In this document: positions 1 to 8,012 of the stretch, in pieces
Numbering within the stretch: position 1 is the stretch's first letter
Layout: each line of letters opens with the position of its first letter
Assembly: GCA_002347035.1 (NCBI GenBank)
Contig: DEAM01000005.1
Coordinates: 151,739-215,738, forward strand
Source: Gemmatimonadales bacterium UBA2982
GTDB lineage: Bacteria; Gemmatimonadota; Gemmatimonadetes; Longimicrobiales; Gaopeijiaceae
Length of the DNA stretch: 64,000 nucleotides
Reading direction: 5' to 3'
Made by a program: the position numbers and the translations under genes
Notes under the pieces: generated by a model
What the model saw: the letters and a program-made list of their open reading frames with translations, nothing else
Told to the model about the DNA's origin: nothing
The model's database searches: none

Positions 1-1773
1 CAACTGGCCCGCAACATGTTTGATCAGATCGGCTTCGAGCGTCGAATCATCCACAAACTAATCGTGCGCAAGCTTAAGGAAGTTCAGGTCGCCCTCGAAC
101 TGGAGAGATCCTACACGAAAGATCAGATCCTCGAGCGGTATTTGAATGAGATCTATATGGGTGGTGGTTACGGGTTCCAATTCGCTTCACAAAGATACTT
201 TGGCAAGAATGTGATTGACCTAAATATCACTGAAGCAGCCCTACTAGCCGCCATACTCAATCGACCCGGGCGTTATGACCCTTTCCGTTACCCGGAACGC
301 GCAAAGGAACGCAGGGACTTAGTCCTGCATGTTATGGGAGATCAGGGCTATTTGGCCCAAGAAGAAGTTGAACATTGGGTAGACTCCCCCCTGCCAGAAC
401 GAGAACCTCTCCGGGAAATACCAACTACGGCGCCCTATTTCGAGGAGTGGGTGCGGCAGATTCTAGACGACAGATTCGGAGCTGAACTGTACTCCGGAGG
501 ATACCAAGTATACACAACTTTAGATATCGAAATGCAGCACGCAGCAGAAGCGGCCATGAAACTAGGCTGGGCGGCGGTCGAGGCAGATTCTGTGAACTTT
601 TTCCATCCGCGTTACGAAGATTTTGATACCGTAAGTGCTTTTCCAGGTCAAACTCCGTACCTCCAAGGTGCATTTATTGCTCTAGACCCAGTTACCGGCC
701 ACGTCAAAGCACTAATCGGTGGACGTAACTACGCTCAATCAAAGTTTGACAGGGCACGACAGGCTCGAAGACAAGCAGGTTCTTCATTCAAGCCATTCGT
801 TTATACCGCCGCAATTTCTTCAGGAATTCCAGCGTCGAGGGTCTTGGTAGACGGGCCGGTCGTACTTCCACAACTGACAGGTCATGATTGGCGCCCAGCA
901 AACTTCGGTGAGGAATTCCAGGGGCCCATGACACTCCGGGAGGGGCTTTATAGATCGATCAATATGATCGCTATTAAGCTAGGCTGGGAAGAAGTTGGAA
1001 TTGAGACAGTGGCTCAAACAGCTCGGCGGATGGGAATTCAGACCGAAATTGAGCGCTTCCCTTCAACAACCATCGGTGCTGCCGAGGTAATCCCACTTGA
1101 AATTGCAGAGGCTTACTCAGCATTCCCCAATATGGGAACTAAAGTCCGCCCATTCCCAATCCTACGCGTTGAAGATGCCGCTGGGAACTCACTATGGGAG
1201 CCTCAGCCGGAGCGTACTCAGGTCCTTGATAGTCTAGCCGCGCGCATCATGGTTTCGATGCTGGAGGATGTTGTAATCCGGGGGACTGGATACACAGCTA
1301 TCCGAATCCGAGCAGGACTCCCCTTTACCATTCCGGCTGCTGGTAAAACCGGCACTACGAATGACGGTACTGATGTCTGGTTCAACGGCTTCACCCCCAC
1401 TCTCCAAGCAACTGCATGGTTTGGAATGGACTCACCAACCCCAATCTACGACCTGGATCTGGCCCGACTTCAGGCGACTGGAGCGGCAATCCCCGCACCA
1501 GTTTGGGGCGAATTTATGAGACGAGTATACGCTGGAGTATCGGCTGATGAAGAGGAAGGCCTCGAGGAGACGCCTCCAATTCTGCCGACTCCTGAGCACT
1601 GGGGTTCCTATCCTGGCCTAAATGCAGTGCTTGTTGATCGGAGGACGGGAAACCTTGCATCACGCTGGTGTCCGGAAGAGGACCAGTACCTTGAATACTA
1701 CGTTCCAGGCACGGAACCAACAGAACTCTGTGACCGCTCCAATCGTCGTTTCAGAATTCCGCAATTGAGGTAG
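1..1773 (+). CDS. Penicillin-binding protein 1A-type (glycosyltransferase/transpeptidase), 5'-truncated by window edge
   Basis: This is a bifunctional peptidoglycan synthase that polymerises lipid II (GT51) and cross-links stem peptides, anchored in the inner membrane. The reading frame is open from base 1 (it begins QLARNMF, the end of a GT51 motif), so the true start lies outside the window and the ATG at 16 is internal. Visible GT51 signatures are E-V-Q-x-A-x-x-L-E and Y-L-N-E-I-Y-M-G-G-G. The transpeptidase motifs are SxxK as SSFK (781-792), SxN as SIN (about 955-963) and KTGT (1345-1356). The acidic C-terminal tail is short. It is followed on the same strand by the cell-wall gene mltG two genes later. 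Class A PBP is secure; the exact subtype (ponA/mrcA) is not. Confidence 0.95.
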   Translation, partial: QLARNMFDQIGFERRIIHKLIVRKLKEVQVALELERSYTKDQILERYLNEIYMGGGYGFQFASQRYFGKNVIDLNITEAALLAAILNRPGRYDPFRYPERAKERRDLVLHVMGDQGYLAQEEVEHWVDSPLPEREPLREIPTTAPYFEEWVRQILDDRFGAELYSGGYQVYTTLDIEMQHAAEAAMKLGWAAVEADSVNFFHPRYEDFDTVSAFPGQTPYLQGAFIALDPVTGHVKALIGGRNYAQSKFDRARQARRQAGSSFKPFVYTAAISSGIPASRVLVDGPVVLPQLTGHDWRPANFGEEFQGPMTLREGLYRSINMIAIKLGWEEVGIETVAQTARRMGIQTEIERFPSTTIGAAEVIPLEIAEAYSAFPNMGTKVRPFPILRVEDAAGNSLWEPQPERTQVLDSLAARIMVSMLEDVVIRGTGYTAIRIRAGLPFTIPAAGKTGTTNDGTDVWFNGFTPTLQATAWFGMDSPTPIYDLDLARLQATGAAIPAPVWGEFMRRVYAGVSADEEEGLEETPPILPTPEHWGSYPGLNAVLVDRRTGNLASRWCPEEDQYLEYYVPGTEPTELCDRSNRRFRIPQLR

Positions 1774-1839
1774 TTACAGTTATCTTCAGCGATTCATCAC
1801 TATTAACAATCGTTGAAATTCCCCATCCCCTGCGGTGCT

Positions 1840-1868
1840 AGAAGGCTCTGCCCTTTTGTACTTATATT
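1840..1868 (+). promoter_or_regulatory. Candidate promoter of the V4R gene with flanking direct repeats
   Basis: A good -10-like hexamer TATATT (1863-1868) lies 37 bp before the V4R start codon. The -35 region is weak. An exact 11-bp direct repeat, CCCATCCCCTG, occurs at 1822-1832 and 1875-1885 and straddles the element, 53 bp apart (about five helical turns). It may be a protein-binding pair, but this rests on pattern only. Confidence 0.25.
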
Positions 1869-1905
1869 AGCAGGCCCATCCCCTGGGATATCGGGCAGGA
1901 GGACG

Positions 1906-2454
1906 ATGAATACGAAGGCTGAAGTTCCGCGGGAGATCGCGGTTCCGGTCTCTGTTTTCAGAGTTCTCATGGCTGAACTGGAGAAGACGGCTGGCACGCT
2001 TCCAACCGTCCATGCTCTTCATCAAGCTGGCTACCAGGCTGGTGCGACAGCAGCTCCAGGTCTAGTGATAAAAGACGAGAAGGATGAGACAATGATGGAG
2101 ATGGAGGAAAGTGCTTTCTGGAATAAGCTCACAGAGTTCTTTCAAGAGCGCGGTTGGGGTACCCTTATACATCGCTCTCCTAGCTCAGCAGTGGGTATAC
2201 TGTGCAGCTCTAATTGGGCTGAGGCCTCAATTGATTCAAATGACCCAACCGCAAGCTGTTTTTTCAGTACCGGCTTTTTCTCTGGACTTTTGTCTGAGCT
2301 TGCGGGCAGTCCTATTGCGGTGCTTGAGATAGAGTGCCGCACGCGGGGAGAGGACGCTTGTGAGTTCGCTTTTGGGTCGGAAGGCGCCATCCATAGGCTC
2401 TATCGCCGTCTGCTCGAAGGAGTCGATTTGGATGGTGCACTCACTGCACTCTGA
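1906..2454 (+). CDS. Stand-alone V4R (4-vinyl reductase-like) domain protein
   Basis: A 182-residue cytoplasmic protein with no signal peptide or membrane segment. The start at 1906 is preferred because GGAGG lies just upstream (1899-1903); an in-frame codon at 1813 would add 31 residues without support. The C-terminal half has the V4R hallmark: a Cys in E-C-R-T-R-G-E-D-A-C-E-F-A-F, preceded by alternating hydrophobic strands and the run S-T-G-F-F-S-G-L-L. V4R domains are small-molecule sensors or chaperones known from bacteriochlorophyll BchJ, DmpR/XylR-type regulators and Trs33/Bet3-like folds. Here no output domain is fused, so ligand and role are unknown. It sits between a PBP gene and ruvX, and nothing around it hints at the ligand. 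Confidence 0.7.
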   Translation: MNTKAEVPREIAVPVSVFRVLMAELEKTAGTLPTVHALHQAGYQAGATAAPGLVIKDEKDETMMEMEESAFWNKLTEFFQERGWGTLIHRSPSSAVGILCSSNWAEASIDSNDPTASCFFSTGFFSGLLSELAGSPIAVLEIECRTRGEDACEFAFGSEGAIHRLYRRLLEGVDLDGALTAL

Positions 2455-2468
2455 CCTCAGATCCACTG

Positions 2469-2897
2469 ATGCGTGCCCTAGGTATCGACTTCGGCCTTAA
2501 GAGGGTCGGCCTCGCTGTGAGTGACCCTACTGGCACAGTAGCTACCCCTCTGGAAACCATTAGACGCCGTGCGGGCAAGCGCCCTCCAATAGCAAAGCTA
2601 GAACGTATCAGTCGTGAGCTGGGGGTGGACCACCTAGTCGTAGGCCTACCACTAAATCTCAAGGGCCGCGAAACCGATTGGTGCACTTCGGTCCGCAGAG
2701 TTGGCGAGAACCTCGCCAACCGTCTAGGAGTCCCTGTCTATTTTGTAGATGAGCGCCTGACATCCGTGCGTGCAGAACGCACGATCAGGTCGATTGGCCT
2801 CAAGAAACAAGATCGAGAACAAAAAGAGCGTATCGATGCTGCGGCAGCTCAGCTGATCCTTCAAGCTTGGCTCGATGAGCCGAAGGTCGCTCGGTGA
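2469..2897 (+). CDS. ruvX: RuvX/YqgF-type RNase H-fold nuclease
   Basis: A 142-residue YqgF-family protein, normal length. Family members act as putative Holliday-junction resolvases and in 16S pre-rRNA 5'-end processing. The N-terminal strand carries the first catalytic Asp in G-I-D-F-G-L-K-R-V-G (Asp7). Further family motifs are V-V-G-L-P-L-N and V-D-E-R-L-T-S, and the C-terminal segment R-I-D-A-A-A-A-Q-L-I-L-Q supplies the last conserved Asp. It lies 14 bp after the V4R gene and overlaps mltG by 4 bp (GTGA), so translation of the two is probably coupled. Confidence 0.95.
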   Translation: MRALGIDFGLKRVGLAVSDPTGTVATPLETIRRRAGKRPPIAKLERISRELGVDHLVVGLPLNLKGRETDWCTSVRRVGENLANRLGVPVYFVDERLTSVRAERTIRSIGLKKQDREQKERIDAAAAQLILQAWLDEPKVAR

Positions 2898-3892
2898 GTC
2901 AAAAACAGCAGTGGACTACAGTCGCTACTTTGATCGCGGTTCCGGTCGTCTTCTGGCTACTAACAAGACCAGTCGACAATGTCCTCCAATATGAACAACC
3001 CTCAGTGCAAATTACTGTGGCGGATGGAGCCACACTATCAGAAGTGGCTGACTCACTCTTCGCTCGCAGAGTGATAAATAGCCGTTTCTTCTTTGAGGTT
3101 TATGTGCGGGCTCAGCGCGAGGATAGGAGAATCAAAGCTGGCCGCTATCAAATGAATGTGGGAAGATCATGGGCCTCCACCATACGGCAGCTTACTCGTG
3201 GTGAGGTAATGACAGAAATAGTCACGATTCCCGAAGGATTTCGTCTCAGCCAGATAGCTCCCCGTATTGCTCGACTGAGTCGAGAATCGATAGCCGACGT
3301 TACTTCTCTTCTCGCCTCACCCGGCCTGGGGGAACAACTGGGTGTCCCCGGACCAGGTGCAGAAGGATATCTCTTTCCCGACACCTATCGCTTTGCCGAG
3401 GGCGTGCCGGTTGTCCGAATTCTTAGCGCTATGGTTGAGCGATATCATGCTACGTGGACACCCGAACGACGAACGCGACTTTCGGATCTGGGCATGACAG
3501 AGCGAGAACTCGTCACTCTGGCCTCGATCATTCAAGCTGAAGCTCGGCTAGAGCAGGAAATGCCTCATATTTCAGGCGTATTCCATAATCGACTGGAACG
3601 CGGATGGTTACTGCAAGCTGACCCCACTGTAACGTATGCACTTGGCGGCCACCGGGAACGACTACTCTTCGCAGCGATAGATTCTGTAGCGGATAGCCCA
3701 TACAACACTTACAGGCGGCGCGGTTTACCCCCCGGTCCGATCGGTGCCCCCGGAGAAGCCGCAATCGATGCAGCACTAAATCCGGTCAGGGAGTACATGT
3801 ACTTTGTTGCTCGTCCTGACGGGTCCCACATTTTCACGCGGTCGCTCGCTGAGCACAATCAAGCTCAGAGGGAAGCAGCGAGAGGACGGTAG
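2894..3892 (+). CDS. mltG: Endolytic murein transglycosylase MltG (YceG-like)
   Basis: This inner-membrane lytic transglycosylase cleaves nascent glycan strands and sets chain length. It starts at a GTG overlapping the ruvX stop. The order is one N-terminal membrane segment (about residues 8-22), a LysM-like subdomain, then the YceG catalytic domain. The conserved Glu lies in A-S-I-I-Q-A-E-A. This is followed by V-F-H-N-R-L, L-Q-A-D-P-T-V-T-Y, and the Y-N-T-Y-x-x-x-G-L-P-P-G-P-I motif. The length of 332 aa is typical. The nearby class A PBP makes the substrate strands. Confidence 0.95.
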   Translation: MSQKQQWTTVATLIAVPVVFWLLTRPVDNVLQYEQPSVQITVADGATLSEVADSLFARRVINSRFFFEVYVRAQREDRRIKAGRYQMNVGRSWASTIRQLTRGEVMTEIVTIPEGFRLSQIAPRIARLSRESIADVTSLLASPGLGEQLGVPGPGAEGYLFPDTYRFAEGVPVVRILSAMVERYHATWTPERRTRLSDLGMTERELVTLASIIQAEARLEQEMPHISGVFHNRLERGWLLQADPTVTYALGGHRERLLFAAIDSVADSPYNTYRRRGLPPGPIGAPGEAAIDAALNPVREYMYFVARPDGSHIFTRSLAEHNQAQREAARGR

Positions 3893-3901
3893 ATCAAGAT
3901 A

Positions 3902-4549
3902 TTGTCTGGTAATCTCCAGCACCGTCTTCGCCTAATCGTTATCACCGACCAGGAGCTTGCCCGGCCACGGTCAATTTTAGAAATCGTGGGAGACGCACTA
4001 GAAGCTGGAGCTCACGCAGTTCAGCTTCGCGATAAGACTGCTTCGGCCAGAGATCTCCAAGATGTAGGCTCCAAACTGTTGCTGCTGACTAGGGCTGCCG
4101 GCGCCCTACTGTTTATCAATGACCGCCTCGATGTGGCATTAGCCATCGGTGCTGATGGAGTGCACTTGGGCCCGGAAGACATCCCGGTTTCAGAGGCCAG
4201 GAAAGCCGTTCCAAATAGCTTTCTGATCGGGACATCAACGGACAACCCTCAAGAGGCTGCTCAATTCCAGCGTGACGGAGCAGATTACATCGGTTGTGGT
4301 ACCGTATATCCAACAAAGACCAAGTCCGATGCGGGACAAATCATTGGCCTGTCCGGGCTAGACCACGTAGCTCGATCTGTAGATGTGCCCGTGATCGGAA
4401 TCGGAGGAATTAATGTCGAGCGGTCAGCAGAGGTCTCAACCACTTGTGCAAGTGGCATAGCGGTGATCAGCACGGTGATGCAAGCTTCCAACATTAGTGA
4501 AACTATCTCCAGCCTTCTCGCACCCTGGGCGGAAAGCGACTGCGGCTAA
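3902..4549 (+). CDS. thiE: Thiamine-phosphate synthase
   Basis: ThiE joins HMP-pyrophosphate and thiazole phosphate to give thiamine monophosphate. It is a TIM barrel of 215 residues starting at TTG (3902). Diagnostic motifs are V-Q-L-R-D-K (pyrophosphate binding), F-I-N-D-R, D-G-V-H-L-G, and G-T-V-Y-P-T-x-T-K near residue 140. Its 3' end overlaps by 4 bp with the PHP gene on the other strand. Its partner gene thiD is in this window but 13 kb away, so the thiamine genes are dispersed. I saw no TPP riboswitch upstream; it appears to be read through from mltG (9 bp gap). Confidence 0.93.
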   Translation: MSGNLQHRLRLIVITDQELARPRSILEIVGDALEAGAHAVQLRDKTASARDLQDVGSKLLLLTRAAGALLFINDRLDVALAIGADGVHLGPEDIPVSEARKAVPNSFLIGTSTDNPQEAAQFQRDGADYIGCGTVYPTKTKSDAGQIIGLSGLDHVARSVDVPVIGIGGINVERSAEVSTTCASGIAVISTVMQASNISETISSLLAPWAESDCG

Positions 4550-5364
4550 ATGCCTCCAAGTGTGAGTAGGTCTTGTACCTCTTCACCTGATACATAAAAG
4601 TCTCCTAAAGAAGTCCCTTGGTCTGGGTTATGCCAATCCGAGCCACCACTCATCACCAATCCAGCCGACCGACAAATCTCCTCATAACGGGGAATGTGAG
4701 CCTGCCAATGCCGAGGACGGTACACTTCCAGGCCCCGAAGGCCTGCCTCCAACAAGTCAGGCAGAAGGGTGTCAATTAGGTCGGTCGGAGGGTGGGCCCA
4801 GATCGGTACACCGCCACTCACCAAAACCAAGTCAACCGCATCCATGGGAGAGAGAAGCTGAGTGGGAACGAACCCCGGCCCATTATCCCCAATCAGTGTA
4901 TTAAATGCCTCAGTAACAGATGACACATATCCAGCCTTTACAAGAGCCTTAGCCAGGTGCGGCCGCCCAAGCATGACCCGGTCAGGTCCCGCCTGCTCTT
5001 CCACCGCTGCAAAGCTTACGTTGACCCCTTGTTCTAGTAGTAGGTCCAGTATTTCACGCATACGTTCCTCGCGCCTGTTAACGGCCCGTCCTGAATGGGC
5101 AATGAGGGCCGGAGCCTCCGGATCGATAAAGTAACCCAGGACATGCACCGAACGACGCGCGTGCGAAGAACTAACTTCTACTGCGGGTATGACCTGGACG
5201 TTCAGCTCTCGGCTGGCACTCGCCGCTGCTCCAAAACCTGCGCTTGTATCGTGGTCGGTAAGAGCCAGGACATCTAATCCTCCTTCTGCCGCCCCACGCA
5301 CAACGGCCTCGGGCGACCAGGAGCCGTCCGAGGCTGTGCTATGTACGTGCAGATCTAAGCGCAA
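4546..5364 (-). CDS. PHP-domain phosphoesterase (RNase AM/YciV-like)
   Basis: A 272-residue polymerase-and-histidinol-phosphatase domain protein. The metal-binding motifs are D-L-H-V-H-S near the N-terminus, L-T-D-H-D-T around residue 37, a mid-protein G-R-P-H-L-A, W-A-H-P, and a final G-S-D-W-H. The family includes YciV/RnaAM (5'-3' exonuclease on short RNAs and nucleoside 3',5'-bisphosphate phosphatase); the exact substrate here is not shown by sequence. It starts at TTG with AGGAG five bases upstream, 54 bp after atpC on the same strand, so it may be the last gene of the ATP synthase operon. Confidence 0.85.
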   Translation of the reverse strand: MRLDLHVHSTASDGSWSPEAVVRGAAEGGLDVLALTDHDTSAGFGAAASASRELNVQVIPAVEVSSSHARRSVHVLGYFIDPEAPALIAHSGRAVNRREERMREILDLLLEQGVNVSFAAVEEQAGPDRVMLGRPHLAKALVKAGYVSSVTEAFNTLIGDNGPGFVPTQLLSPMDAVDLVLVSGGVPIWAHPPTDLIDTLLPDLLEAGLRGLEVYRPRHWQAHIPRYEEICRSAGLVMSGGSDWHNPDQGTSLGDFYVSGEEVQDLLTLGGI

Positions 5365-5418
5365 GAGCGCTCCTAGGTTTCAGCATCCTCTGCCAAACAT
5401 CGCATTCGTTGCCGCTGC

Positions 5419-5688
5419 TTAGGCTGGCCTATCGTCCGCGTATTCCGTCAGCAGCGTGACTTGGTCCCGTTCCACCTTAAGTACCCCTCCGTCAACGTGG
5501 AAAGAGTCACTCCCACCGCCGGGCCTATCAATGCTCAGCTCACCCGACCCTACCAAGGTAAGCATCGGTGCGTGACGAGGAAGAACGCCAACTTTTCCGT
5601 CCCATGCCGGGGCCACAAGCGAAGCCGCCTTACCCTCAAAAACAATGCGGTCAGGTGAAACAACACGGACGCTTAATGGCCCGGCCAT
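5419..5688 (-). CDS. atpC: ATP synthase F1 epsilon subunit
   Basis: Epsilon couples rotation to catalysis and can inhibit ATP hydrolysis. Starting at the ATG at 5688 gives 89 residues and leaves one base after the atpD stop. This is better than the upstream in-frame start inside atpD. The product is essentially only the N-terminal beta-sandwich (P-D-R-I-V-F-E-G, then G-x-x-G-V-L-P-R-H-A-P). The C-terminal helical hairpin that mediates inhibition in longer homologues is absent. Short epsilons of this kind are known in several phyla. It is the last subunit gene in the operon. Confidence 0.93.
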   Translation of the reverse strand: MAGPLSVRVVSPDRIVFEGKAASLVAPAWDGKVGVLPRHAPMLTLVGSGELSIDRPGGGSDSFHVDGGVLKVERDQVTLLTEYADDRPA

Positions 5689-5689
5689 C

Positions 5690-7120
5690 CTAACCCTCCC
5701 CCTCGAGTTTCTCGGCTGCGGCAATCACATCCTCGATGTCACCCTGGAACATGAAAGCCTGCTCCGGAAGATGATCAAATTCGCCACTCACAACCCGTTC
5801 AAAAGACTCTACAGTGCTTTCTAATTTCACGTACTTCCCTGGATAACCCGTGAATGTCTCAGCAACAAAGAACGGTTGTGAGAGAAATTTAGCGATCCGA
5901 CGGGCTCGGCTAACGATGACTTTGTCTTCCTCCGATAGCTCGTCCATCCCAAGAATCGCTATGATGTCTTGCAGATCCTTATAGCGCTGGAGGATTGCCT
6001 GAACATCGGTCGCAACCTTGTAGTGTCGATCACCGACGAACTGCGGATCCATAATCCTAGATGATGAATCAAGTGGGTCTACTGCTGGGTAGATACCTTG
6101 CTCAGAAATTCCGCGGGATAGCACAGTCTGCGCGTCCAGATGTGTGAATGCTGTTGCTGGGGCCGGGTCAGTTAAATCATCCGCAGGCACATAGATCGCC
6201 TGAACCGATGTGATTGAGCCTTGACCAGTTGAGGTTATCCGCTCCTGCAGCTCTCCCATCTCGGTGCCCAACGTCGGCTGATAGCCAGCCGCAGAAGGCA
6301 TCCGCCCCAGTAAGGCTGACACCTCTGAACCCGCCTGCGTGAACCGGAAGATATTGTCTATAAAGAGCAGTACGTCTTGACCTTCCACGTCCCGGAAATA
6401 TTCCGCAATGGTTAGACCTGACAGTCCCACCCGTAGCCGCGCTCCTGGAGGCTCGTTCATCTGACCGTATACCAGCGCCGTCGAACCAAGTACGCCAGCT
6501 TCCTTAAACTCAAGCCAAAGATCGTTACCCTCTCTAGTCCGCTCGCCAACACCACAGAACACGGACTTACCGCCGTGCTCCATCGCAATATTATTTATGA
6601 GCTCCTGGATGATCACGGTTTTGCCGACACCCGCACCACCGAAAAGGCCCGTCTTGCCTCCTTTCACATAAGGAGCCAGTAGATCCACGACTTTGATGCC
6701 CGTCTCAAAAATCTCAGTCTTTGGTTCGAGTTGGTCGAAACGCGGAGCAAGTCGATGGATGGGCCAGCGCTCTAACTCACCCCCATCCCCTCCGACTGGC
6801 CCCATCTCGTCTACCGGCTCTCCAAGCACGTTGAGAATCCGACCAAGTGGAGGCTCCCCAACAGGCACTGTGATAGAAGAACCCGTATCAATCATGTTCA
6901 TGCCGCGGGTTACCCCATCCGTAGATGTCATTGAGACGGCACGTACCTGCCCCCGTCCGATGTGCTGCTGAACCTCAGCAATGAGCGTGATCTCCTGACC
7001 AGCTTCATTCGTCGCCTCTAGCTTCAGCGCGTTGTATATTTCCGGTAGAGCCTCGTCTGTAAATTCGACGTCTAACACCGGGCCGATTACCTGCACGATG
7101 GTTCCTGTGTTCTCAGCCAT
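5690..7120 (-). CDS. atpD: ATP synthase F1 beta subunit
   Basis: This is the catalytic subunit of the F1 hexamer, 476 residues, full length. The Walker A motif G-G-A-G-V-G-K-T is near residue 160. G-E-R-T-R-E-G-N-D contains the catalytic Glu, followed by Walker B L-L-F-I-D-N-I-F-R and the DELSEED-loop sequence D-E-L-S-E-E-D. It lies 14 bp downstream of atpG. Confidence 0.98.
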   Translation of the reverse strand: MAENTGTIVQVIGPVLDVEFTDEALPEIYNALKLEATNEAGQEITLIAEVQQHIGRGQVRAVSMTSTDGVTRGMNMIDTGSSITVPVGEPPLGRILNVLGEPVDEMGPVGGDGGELERWPIHRLAPRFDQLEPKTEIFETGIKVVDLLAPYVKGGKTGLFGGAGVGKTVIIQELINNIAMEHGGKSVFCGVGERTREGNDLWLEFKEAGVLGSTALVYGQMNEPPGARLRVGLSGLTIAEYFRDVEGQDVLLFIDNIFRFTQAGSEVSALLGRMPSAAGYQPTLGTEMGELQERITSTGQGSITSVQAIYVPADDLTDPAPATAFTHLDAQTVLSRGISEQGIYPAVDPLDSSSRIMDPQFVGDRHYKVATDVQAILQRYKDLQDIIAILGMDELSEEDKVIVSRARRIAKFLSQPFFVAETFTGYPGKYVKLESTVESFERVVSGEFDHLPEQAFMFQGDIEDVIAAAEKLEGEG

Positions 7121-7134
7121 GATTCTCTTAGTCC

Positions 7135-7995
7135 CTACTCCAGGGCTGCGGAGCCGCCGACGATCTCGGCGATCTCCTGCGTGATCTGAGCCTGTCGTGC
7201 CCGGTTGTACGTGCGCGTCAGGTGATTAAGTACATCTCCCGCGTTATCCGTAGCATTCTTCATCGCTGTCCGACGCGCACCCTGTTCTGCAGCAGCGTTT
7301 TCGACGAGCGCGGTATACACTGCGTTCCGAACATACGCTGGCAGAATCTTCTCTAAGATCCCATCCGCGCTCGGTGAAAGGATGTAAGCGTCTACTGAAC
7401 TCGCTCCTTCGTCGCCTTCGATTGGAAGCAACTCTCTTGTCCTCGGAGGTGTAGACATTGCGGACCTGAACTCCGAGCTCACCAGATAAACAGCATCGAC
7501 TTCACCTCTCTCAAATCGATCACGAATTGGGCCGGTGAGTGACTCCGCTGCTTCGACTGTAGGGGTGTCAGACATATCCGTCCTTTGGGTGAGCATCTCC
7601 TCACCCCGGAAACGGAAGTAGGCCACGCCTTTTTTCCCCGCAATGTGCAATTCAGTCTCTATACCGTCAGCACGAAGCTTATCAATCAAGTCCCGCGCCT
7701 GCCGGATTAGGTTCGAGTTGAAAGCGCCACAAAGGCCACGATTTGCAGTCAACAATAGTACCGCTGCTCTCTTTGTCTCCTCAGGTCGCCTGAGAATCGG
7801 ATACCTGTCCGCGAGACCAGGTGAATAAAGACCACGGACGATGTCCTGCAGACCGCTCGCATAAGGTCTCGCGGCGTGCACTCTATCCGTTGCCCGCTTC
7901 ATCTTGGAAGTGGCAACCAGCTCCATGGTACGCGTAATCTGTCGGGTATTTTCAACCGACTTGATCCGACGCTTGACATCTCTTTCTCCCGCCAC
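7135..7995 (-). CDS. atpG: ATP synthase F1 gamma subunit
   Basis: The central stalk rotor subunit, 286 residues. The N-terminal helix R-I-K-S-V-E-N-T-R-Q-I-T-R-T-M-E-L-V-A and the C-terminal helix N-A-T-D-N-A... with A-Q-I-T-Q-E-I-A-E-I-V-G-G are typical. The motif N-R-G-L-C-G-A-F-N is in the middle. It sits between atpA (17 bp) and atpD. Confidence 0.97.
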   Translation of the reverse strand: MAGERDVKRRIKSVENTRQITRTMELVATSKMKRATDRVHAARPYASGLQDIVRGLYSPGLADRYPILRRPEETKRAAVLLLTANRGLCGAFNSNLIRQARDLIDKLRADGIETELHIAGKKGVAYFRFRGEEMLTQRTDMSDTPTVEAAESLTGPIRDRFERGEVDAVYLVSSEFRSAMSTPPRTRELLPIEGDEGASSVDAYILSPSADGILEKILPAYVRNAVYTALVENAAAEQGARRTAMKNATDNAGDVLNHLTRTYNRARQAQITQEIAEIVGGSAALE

Positions 7996-8012
7996 CTCAT
8001 CTCTCCCGGTTG

